From: Desulfatirhabdium butyrativorans
GTDB lineage: Bacteria > Desulfobacterota > Desulfobacteria > Desulfobacterales > DYRK01
Assembly (NCBI GenBank): GCA_020718785.1
Contig: DYRK01000008.1
Location: forward strand, 1-27,822
Direction of reading: 5' to 3'
DNA: 27,822 nt
The position numbers and the translations under genes are program-made. Shown here in pieces: positions 22,570 through 27,822 of the stretch; position 1 is the first letter of the stretch, and every line of letters begins with the position of its first letter. Under the pieces are notes generated by a model. It was not told the origin of the DNA. It did no database searches and saw only the letters and a program-made list of their open reading frames with translations.

Positions 22570-22656
22570 TGGTGCCGGGAGTCGGAATCGAACCGACATG
22601 GGGTTGCCCCCGGAGGATTTTGAGTCCTCTGCGTCTACCAGTTTCACCATCCCGGC
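22570..22656 (-). tRNA. tRNA-Leu (anticodon CAA)
   Basis: A complete class II tRNA: acceptor GCCGGGA pairs with TCCCGGC, followed by A and encoded CCA. The anticodon stem GAGGA/TCCTC holds the loop CTCAAAA with CAA (22622-22620). It has a long variable arm GGGGGCAACCCC and T arm GTCGG-TTCGATT-CCGAC. Its 3' half resembles the core of the array repeats, and its 3' end faces the array. Confidence 0.95.
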
Positions 22657-22734
22657 TTATTGGGAAGAGTAAAAGCCTTATATCCGAATCCTGATCGCTT
22701 GTCAACAAAAAAATTGCCGCATTTTTGCACAAGC

Positions 22735-23364
22735 TTAAAAAAGAGCCAGAATCTCTGTTGCAGGCACTGTCCCCTGTCTTAAAATCTTCGGAAAATCCGA
22801 GGAAATATCAACCACCGTGGAGCCGACCCCGCCTTTCAGAGTTCCGGCATCCACTATCAAATCAAGCTGTTGGGCAAGCTCGGGGTCGAGATCCGAAACT
22901 CGGGAACATCCGGGACTGCCTGCAAGATTCGCACTCGTTCCCGTAATCGGACACCCCGCGGCACGAATCAACTCAGCCCCGACCCGATGCCCGCACATTC
23001 TGACGCCGATTTTGCCTGTCCCCGCGGTCAGTGCAGACGTAAGGCTTTCATTTGCCTCAAATACCAGCGTGACTTTTCCGGGCCAGAATGTATCCATAAT
23101 GCGGATTGCCGCACTCGGAATTTTCCTCACCAAGCGATCCAAATCCTTTTTATCCTGAATCAATATCAGAATCGCTTTGTCACGGGAACGGCCCTTGATG
23201 TCAAAAATGCGCTCCACAGCCTGAGCATTGAACGCATCTGCACCTAATCCGTAAAGGCAGGTCGTGGGAAACATCACCAGCCCGCCTTTTCGGATCACCT
23301 TTGCCGCGTCCGCAATATGATCGGCGCGGGGATTTTCAGGATTGATCTTTAATCTCTCAGGCAT
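22735..23364 (-). CDS. L-threonylcarbamoyladenylate synthase (TsaC/YrdC family)
   Basis: A 209-residue YrdC-domain protein that makes threonylcarbamoyl-AMP from threonine, bicarbonate and ATP for the t6A37 modification of ANN-decoding tRNAs. The family pattern is clear: GGLVMFPTTCLYGLGADA (residues about 27-44), IKGRSRDKAILILI, FWPGKVTLVF, IGVRMCGH and ITGTSANLAG. It lacks the extra Sua5 C-terminal domain, so it is the short type. A typical housekeeping gene, directly downstream of purD-purE on the same strand. Confidence 0.92.
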   Translation of the reverse strand: MPERLKINPENPRADHIADAAKVIRKGGLVMFPTTCLYGLGADAFNAQAVERIFDIKGRSRDKAILILIQDKKDLDRLVRKIPSAAIRIMDTFWPGKVTLVFEANESLTSALTAGTGKIGVRMCGHRVGAELIRAAGCPITGTSANLAGSPGCSRVSDLDPELAQQLDLIVDAGTLKGGVGSTVVDISSDFPKILRQGTVPATEILALF

Positions 23365-23586
23365 ACACCGTCACAATTTCAGTAGATCGAAAAGTTTCAT
23401 AAATTCGGAGCGCGAAAACAGCGCCGGATCCGGAGTGCAAAAATAGAGCGCAGCGGTTTTTTGCATATATTCAGGCAGTCCGGCAGGGTGCAAAAAAGCG
23501 CTTCGCTCTATTTTTGCACTCCGGATTAATGGCAGGGTGCAAAAAAGCGCTTCGCTCTATTTTTGCACTCCGGATTAATGATTTAC
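23365..23586. other. tsaC-purDE spacer with tandem hairpin repeats
   Basis: Two perfect 49-bp direct copies lie at 23482-23530 and 23531-23579. Each folds as GTGCAAAAA / TTTTTGCAC around AGCG-AAG-CGCT. A related half-unit is at 23434-23465. On the minus strand these hairpins follow the purD-purE stop and may serve as terminators. Confidence 0.75.
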
Positions 23587-25353
23587 TTAACAGAGGAGCT
23601 TTCTTGCTTTCCGATCCACCTGATCTGACATCTCTTTTTTGAATTCCTTGAGCCGCTTACCGAGTTCCGAATCGGAAAGTGCAAGAATCTGGACTGCCAG
23701 AATACCGGCATTTCTCGCTCCGGATTTTCCCAGAGCCATTGTAGCCACAGGAATTCCCGGAGGCATCTGAACCGTGGAAAGCAGCGAGTCCAATCCGTTG
23801 AGGCAGGATGAATCAATGGGAACGCCGATAACCGGCAGCACCGTATGAGCCGCGAGAGCTCCGGCAAGATGTGCGGCATGTCCCGCGCCGGCAATAATCA
23901 CCTGCATCCCCCGATCCTGTGCAGAATTGGCAAAATGTGCGGCTTTTTCAGGGCTTCGGTGTGCGGAAGCAATGGTCATTTCAAAGGGAATTCCGAATTT
24001 TTTCAAAATCCCGACCGTCTCTTCCATGACATCAAGATCGGAATCGCTGCCCATCACAATCCCTACAGCGGGCGGCGATTCCATCCGTCTGATCGCTTTC
24101 TGACCGATATCTTTGCGATAATGAACTTTATCCCATTTGATTTCAGACACGGCTTTATATGCCCTTGATACGGCTTTTTTGACCGAATCTCCGAGCGCCG
24201 TAACCCCGAGAACCCGTCCGCCCTGAGTCACGACCTTTCCATCAGCCGCGGCTGTACCCGCATGAAACACCACAACATCTCTCATGCGGCTCACGTCTTC
24301 AAGTCCTGAAATTACTTTTCCTTTTTCATAAGACTCGGGATATCCTCCGGATGCCATGACCACGCAGACCGCGGCTCTGTCCTCGATATCGAGCTTGCAA
24401 CGATCCAGTCGTCCTTCGATCACGGCCTCCATAATCGGCACAATGTCATTCTTTATGCGAATCAGCAGGGGCTGCGCCTCGGGATCTCCGAAACGGGCGT
24501 TGAATTCCAGCACTTTGATCTGATCTTTGTCAATCATCAGACCCGCGTACAGCACGCCCTTATACGGACGCCCTTCGGCTGCCATTGCCTCGACCGCGGG
24601 AATCATCACTTCCCGCATAATCTTTTTATGCAGATAAGAATCCACTACCGGCGCGGGAGAATATGCGCCCATACCGCCGGTATTGGGACCCCGGTCATTG
24701 TCGAAAACCGCTTTGTGATCTTGGGAAGAAGGCAGGGGCAGCACGATTTTGCCGTCGGTAAAAGCCAAAAAAGAGGCTTCCTCTCCGGTGAGACATTCCT
24801 CCACTACGACTTTGTTTCCCGCGTCTCCGAATGCACGATCTTTGATGATCTTTCGTAGCGCGTCCATAGCCTCGTCTTCTGTGGCGCAGACTATCACGCC
24901 TTTGCCCGCGGCAAGACCGTCGGCTTTTACGACAATAGGCATACCCATTTTGTGGATAAAAGATTTTGCCTCTTCGTAATCCGTGAATATCTGACCCCGG
25001 GCAGTGGGAATGCCGTAGGTGTTCATCAAAGTTTTTGCAAAAGATTTGCTGGCTTCGATTTCCGCGGCTTTTCGGCTTGCCCCGAAAATTTTCAGACCTT
25101 CTTTTTCAAAGAGGTCAACAATCCCTTTGGAAAGAGGTCCTTCGGGACCGACTACGGTGAGATCAATCTTTTCTTCTTTTGCGAAAATAAGAAGTTTGTC
25201 AATATCTTCCGCGCTGATGGGAACACATTCCGCGAGATCGGCAATCCCTGCATTCCCGGGCGCACAATATATTTTTTCGACTTTCGGGCTTTGGGCGATT
25301 TTCCAGACTAAGGCATGTTCCCTGCCGCCGCCGCCGATGACTAATATTTTCAT
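23587..25353 (-). CDS. purDE: PurD-PurE fusion: GAR synthetase + N5-CAIR mutase
   Basis: A 588-residue bifunctional purine biosynthesis enzyme. Residues 1 to about 425 are PurD (phosphoribosylamine-glycine ligase): MKILVIGGGGREHALVWKI at the start, an ATP-grasp core (VVKADGLAAGKGV, EFNARFGDPEAQ) and GGYP. From about residue 428 it is PurE: GIVMGSDSDLDVMEE, ASAHRSPE, IIAGAGHAAHLAGALAAHT, then DSLLSTVQMPPGIPVAT. This is the class I (bacterial mutase) pattern. The two reactions are not consecutive in the pathway. GGAGGGG nine bases before ATG supports the start. No break in the linker was seen. Confidence 0.93.
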   Translation of the reverse strand: MKILVIGGGGREHALVWKIAQSPKVEKIYCAPGNAGIADLAECVPISAEDIDKLLIFAKEEKIDLTVVGPEGPLSKGIVDLFEKEGLKIFGASRKAAEIEASKSFAKTLMNTYGIPTARGQIFTDYEEAKSFIHKMGMPIVVKADGLAAGKGVIVCATEDEAMDALRKIIKDRAFGDAGNKVVVEECLTGEEASFLAFTDGKIVLPLPSSQDHKAVFDNDRGPNTGGMGAYSPAPVVDSYLHKKIMREVMIPAVEAMAAEGRPYKGVLYAGLMIDKDQIKVLEFNARFGDPEAQPLLIRIKNDIVPIMEAVIEGRLDRCKLDIEDRAAVCVVMASGGYPESYEKGKVISGLEDVSRMRDVVVFHAGTAAADGKVVTQGGRVLGVTALGDSVKKAVSRAYKAVSEIKWDKVHYRKDIGQKAIRRMESPPAVGIVMGSDSDLDVMEETVGILKKFGIPFEMTIASAHRSPEKAAHFANSAQDRGMQVIIAGAGHAAHLAGALAAHTVLPVIGVPIDSSCLNGLDSLLSTVQMPPGIPVATMALGKSGARNAGILAVQILALSDSELGKRLKEFKKEMSDQVDRKARKLLC

Positions 25354-25411
25354 GAAAAAAACCCCTCCGGCATATTTCGATGATCAAATTTTTTTGTCAT
25401 TTATTGAATTG

Positions 25412-25441
25412 GTAGGGTGGGCAGCGGGCTGCCCACCCTAC
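25412..25441. repeat. Perfect 14-bp-arm hairpin upstream of purDE
   Basis: GTAGGGTGGGCAGC and GCTGCCCACCCTAC are separated by GG. On the minus strand it lies between ddl and purD-purE. It has no T tract and is probably another palindromic repeat class. Confidence 0.7.
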
Positions 25442-25461
25442 TTAACTGTTATAGATTTTTT

Positions 25462-25586
25462 CTCGTTCCCAAGCCCCGGCTTGGGAACGCACTTGCAGGG
25501 GAAGCCCCGGCTTCCCGTGAGGGGAGACGACCCGAAGCCGGGGCTTCGGGCGCAGATACATTCCTAAGCCGGGGCTTGGGAACGAG
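25462..25586. repeat. REP-like palindromic cluster between purDE and ddl
   Basis: Starts CTCGTTCCCAAG and ends CTTGGGAACGAG, its inverted copy. Inside are GGGAAGCCCCGGCTTCCC and CGAAGCCGGGGCTTCG. The same architecture is found at 27579-27703 and in part at 1-54. With the neighbouring repeats it fills the 329-bp gap; no gene is seen. Confidence 0.85.
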
Positions 25587-25600
25587 AAAACGAGAAAATC

Positions 25601-25724
25601 ATGCAAAAAACCGCTGCGCTCTATTTTTGCACTCCGGAGCGACGTTTTACCTCGATGCCTACATGCAAAAAACCGCTGCGCTCTATTTTTGCACTCCGGA
25701 GCGATGTTTTGCCTCGATGCCCAG
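25601..25724. repeat. 62-bp tandem duplication covering the ddl 3' end
   Basis: Copies at 25601-25662 and 25663-25724 start ATGCAAAAAACCGCTGCGCT and contain TATTTTTGCACTCCGGAGCGA. The second copy encodes the last residues and stop of ddl; the first is a non-coding duplicate. The TTTTTGCACTCCGGA word also occurs in the tandem repeats at 23482-23579. Confidence 0.8.
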
Positions 25725-26636
25725 TTGAATCAGCCGGTCAAGCAATTGGCTGAAAGACATGCCCGCGGCTTTTGCCGCCTGCGGAAAAAGGCTGGTACGG
25801 GTCATGCCGGGAATGGTATTGGTTTCAAGCACATAGATTTCACTGTCTTTCAGAATCATGTCGGTACGGCTGTATCCTTTGCAATGCAGGGCAGTATGGG
25901 CAATTTTTGCATAATTCCGAGCTTTTTCAGTGAGTTCCCTGTCAATGTGTGCAGGACAGATTTCCTTTGTGACTCCGGCAACATATTTGGCTTCATAATC
26001 GAAAAATTCATGACGCTCATCCGGAATGATTTCTATCAGCGGCAAAGCTTCCGGGTCTTGATTGCCGATCACTCCGCCGGTCAGTTCTATACCTTTTATA
26101 TAAGACTCGATAAGAACTGCTTCATCATATTTGAAAGCTTTATCCAGCGCGGTTTTCAGAGAAGCTTCGGTTTTCACCACGGACATGCCCACGCTCGATC
26201 CCGCGGATACCGGTTTGACCATCAGCGGAAGTCCGAGCGTCTCCGAACAGGCTTGGGGATCAACCGTATCTCCCTTTTTCACAACAATATAAGGCGGAAC
26301 CAAGAGTCCGGCTTTTTCATAAAGCTGTTTTGAAAGGGCTTTGTTCATGGCAACCGCGCTGCCGAGAACTCCTGATCCCTGATAAGGAATATTCAGAAGA
26401 TCGAGCAGACCCTGAACCGTGCCGTCTTCGCCGTTGGGTCCGTGCAGGATAATCAGTGCCGCGTCAATCTGAGCCGCGTCTGCAACTATCCGCGGAATAT
26501 CGCTTGCAGGATCATAGCGGATAACATTGTATTTTTCCTTATCTAAGGAATCAAAAACCTGATTGCCGCTGTTCAAGGAAACTTCGCGCTCCGGAGATCT
26601 GCCTCCGGAAAGAAGCGCGATGGTGAGTTTTTTCAT
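25683..26636 (-). CDS. ddl: D-alanine--D-alanine ligase
   Basis: A 317-residue cytoplasmic ATP-grasp enzyme joining two D-Ala for peptidoglycan precursors. Motifs: LLSGGRSPEREVSLNSG (9-25), ILHGPNGEDGTVQGLLDLL (about 64-82), VKPVSAGSSVGMSVV, the acidic metal site VLETNTIPGMTRTS near residue 278, and SFSQLLDRLIQLGIEA. The length is normal. The final residues RSGVQK and the stop are supplied by a tandem repeat (25663-25724). The stop of the membrane-protein gene upstream overlaps its ATG by four bases. Confidence 0.96.
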   Translation of the reverse strand: MKKLTIALLSGGRSPEREVSLNSGNQVFDSLDKEKYNVIRYDPASDIPRIVADAAQIDAALIILHGPNGEDGTVQGLLDLLNIPYQGSGVLGSAVAMNKALSKQLYEKAGLLVPPYIVVKKGDTVDPQACSETLGLPLMVKPVSAGSSVGMSVVKTEASLKTALDKAFKYDEAVLIESYIKGIELTGGVIGNQDPEALPLIEIIPDERHEFFDYEAKYVAGVTKEICPAHIDRELTEKARNYAKIAHTALHCKGYSRTDMILKDSEIYVLETNTIPGMTRTSLFPQAAKAAGMSFSQLLDRLIQLGIEAKHRSGVQK

Positions 26637-27133
26637 GGATTCACGCTGCTGTTAAAAAGTTGCTGTTTGGTCCGGTTGTATTCGTCAATTGTGATCATAT
26701 TATTTTCAAGCATCCGGACAAGTTCTTTCAGTTCCCGAATTCTTACTGTTGCCGGGTCTTCGATCTGACGGAAAGGCTCGAATGTATCGTTCATTCCCAG
26801 AGTCGGCGGCATGTTTACGGGGCTGCCTATCTTGAACGAAGCGAATCCGCCGAGAAAACTTATTTCAAGCGATCTGCCGTTGAACATCGGGGTATTCAAT
26901 GTATCCCTCAGATTTCTGCCTTCCTGTCTGATGCGTCTGAAAAAATAATATCCCGAAAAAAGAATCAGCGATGAACATCCGATAAGAATCCATACCATGT
27001 ATTCGGTAATCCCTCGGAAAAAAAGAACCACACATCCCACCAGTGCAACAAGAATCACATGAAGCACCAGAATGGTATATGCCATCATAAGACCTTTGAA
27101 CAATCCGGTTTTTTCTTTTTTCTGCTCTGTCAT
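26633..27133 (-). CDS. Small membrane protein with SHOCT-like C terminus
   Basis: A 166-residue protein. Two predicted membrane helices lie at about 15-39 (YTILVLHVILVALVGCVVLF) and 46-65 (MVWILIGCSSLILFSGYYFF). A soluble region follows, ending in LKELVRMLENNMITIDEYNR, which resembles the SHOCT oligomerisation motif. The function is unknown. The ATG at 27133 begins one base after the stop of the DUF1992 gene; a 20-codon longer frame inside that gene is rejected. It overlaps ddl by four bases, so the three genes look like one operon. Confidence 0.75.
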   Translation of the reverse strand: MTEQKKEKTGLFKGLMMAYTILVLHVILVALVGCVVLFFRGITEYMVWILIGCSSLILFSGYYFFRRIRQEGRNLRDTLNTPMFNGRSLEISFLGGFASFKIGSPVNMPPTLGMNDTFEPFRQIEDPATVRIRELKELVRMLENNMITIDEYNRTKQQLFNSSVNP

Positions 27134-27134
27134 A

Positions 27135-27530
27135 TTATTTCTCTTTATCCGCAGGGATATTTTTTCCCAGATGTTCGACAACCTTTTCCGCATATTTCTG
27201 AGGCATCTCGAACATGACAGCGGTGTTTCGTATTGTATTCAGTTTCATAATCAGAAAATTCAGCTTTTTCATAGTCCTGTATTTTTCCGCGGTGTCTTCC
27301 ATACCGGCAAGCAGGTCTTCGGTCCGAATTATTTCTTTTTTCAATTCGATTTCCGGCGGAAGGCAATCCGCGTTTTTCAGGATTTTGTACGCGAGCCTGA
27401 GTTCTTCCGGAACACAGCAGTCATCCTCGAAAACAAGAGGCTTGCCATACCCGGGCAGATCGTCGAATTGCCCTTCTTTCTGAGCTTTTTTAATCCGCTC
27501 TTCAATTATTTTTTCAAAACCCGGCAACAT
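27135..27530 (-). CDS. DUF1992 (DnaJ-related) protein
   Basis: A 131-residue protein whose first part, IIEERIKKAQKEGQFDDLPGYGKPL, is the DUF1992 signature, followed by LAYKILKNADCLPPEIELKKEI. DUF1992 proteins are small, helical and linked by homology to DnaJ-family proteins; a clear function is not known. The ATG at 27530 (MLPGFEKI) is chosen because the 63 codons upstream in frame are translation of REP-like DNA. Confidence 0.85.
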   Translation of the reverse strand: MLPGFEKIIEERIKKAQKEGQFDDLPGYGKPLVFEDDCCVPEELRLAYKILKNADCLPPEIELKKEIIRTEDLLAGMEDTAEKYRTMKKLNFLIMKLNTIRNTAVMFEMPQKYAEKVVEHLGKNIPADKEK

Positions 27531-27578
27531 AATTATTTTCTCAGAATTAGGAATTACGCACCTGAATTTATTTTTTTC

Positions 27579-27703
27579 CTCGTTCCCAAGCCCTGGCTTG
27601 GGAACGCATCTGCTCCCGAAGCCCCGGCTTCGGTCCGTTTCCCGCAACGGGAAGCCGGGGCTTCCCCGGCAAGTGCGTTCCCAAGCTGGGGCTTGGGAAC
27701 GAG
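27579..27703. repeat. REP-like palindromic cluster upstream of the DUF1992 gene
   Basis: Starts CTCGTTCCCAAG and ends CTTGGGAACGAG, with internal GAAGCCCCGGCTTC and GGGAAGCCGGGGCTTCCC palindromes. It is the third member of the family at 1-54 and 25462-25586, and produces a false N-terminal extension of the DUF1992 frame. Confidence 0.85.
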
Positions 27704-27722
27704 GAAAGAGGAAAAACAAAAA

Positions 27723-27755
27723 AAGGTCGCTCTGAATTTTCCAGAGAGACCTTTG
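27723..27755 (-). terminator. Probable terminator after the CAT-anticodon tRNA
   Basis: On the minus strand AAAGGTCTCTCTG pairs with CAGAGCGACCTTT (one mismatch) and is followed by TTTTGTTTTT. It lies just downstream of the tRNA 3' end. Confidence 0.75.
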
Positions 27756-27768
27756 TCTGAATCTAAAG

Positions 27769-27822
27769 TGGTGGCGATGCAGGGATTTGAACCCCGGACA
27801 CTGCGGATATGAGCCGCATGCT
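27769..27822 (-). tRNA. tRNA with CAT anticodon (Met or Ile2), partial
   Basis: The 3' part of a tRNA, cut by the window end. Visible are the anticodon stem TGCGG/CCGCA with loop CTCATAT (anticodon CAT at 27811-27809), the T arm with TTCAAAT, the 3' acceptor strand and encoded CCA. The missing 5' half prevents choosing between elongator Met, initiator Met and lysidine-type Ile. Confidence 0.85.

Noticed and set aside
27531..27719. 63-residue N-terminal extension of the DUF1992 protein
   Set aside because: It is encoded by the REP-like cluster. The family signature starts at MLPGFEKI.

Overview
The window reads as a chromosomal segment of a sulfate-reducing bacterium, most likely a Desulfobacterota member close to the Desulfobacterales. 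The left end carries aprBA-qmoABC, the signature dissimilatory sulfate reduction locus, and the intergenic DNA is full of palindromic and short satellite repeats, as is usual in large genomes of that group. The genus cannot be fixed from the sequence alone.

Left block (1-8715, + strand): a perfect 225-bp tandem duplication carrying a TTGACA-type promoter element lies upstream of aprB and aprA (APS reductase). A terminator follows aprA. Then come qmoA, qmoB and qmoC, the membrane complex that passes quinol electrons to APS reductase. Each intergenic gap in qmo holds heptamer-type satellites or hairpins, and a strong terminator closes the operon. A convergent PaaI-like thioesterase gene (8735-9163, -) follows.

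Middle block (about 9230-22570, all genes on the - strand): an accessory array of eleven small two-gene modules, most recognisable as type II toxin-antitoxin (TA) or TA-like pairs. They are PIN/VapC with several different antitoxins, HigB-HigA, DUF4258-YgiT zinc finger, DUF5615-DUF433, three DUF4160-DUF2442 copies and DUF6883-DUF4926. The array also holds a TnpB-only insertion sequence, an HNH nuclease gene, and a PD-(D/E)XK nuclease-like gene that forms a complete lone integron-type cassette. Most modules are separated by copies of a 110-350 bp composite repeat. Part of this repeat resembles the 3' half of a tRNA-Leu gene, and most copies carry a terminator-like hairpin. An intact tRNA-Leu(CAA) gene stands at the upstream end of the array (22570-22656), so the block looks like an island lying 3' of tRNA-Leu. 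No integrase is in the window. Decay and rearrangement are visible: a frameshifted DUF433 antitoxin, a DUF4160 gene cut by a 151-bp deletion, and a 136-bp MITE-like insertion whose empty site survives in a sister copy.

Right block (22570-27822, - strand): housekeeping genes. These are tRNA-Leu, a TsaC/YrdC-family threonylcarbamoyl-AMP synthase, a purD-purE fusion, ddl, a small membrane protein with a SHOCT-like tail, a DUF1992 protein and a tRNA with CAT anticodon cut by the window edge. Palindromic REP-like clusters and short tandem duplications fill the gaps, one of which forms the 3' end of ddl.

The strongest candidate for an undescribed system is the array itself: insulated TA modules punctuated by a tRNA-Leu-derived repeat, laid out like an integron cassette array but with a separator that is not attC.
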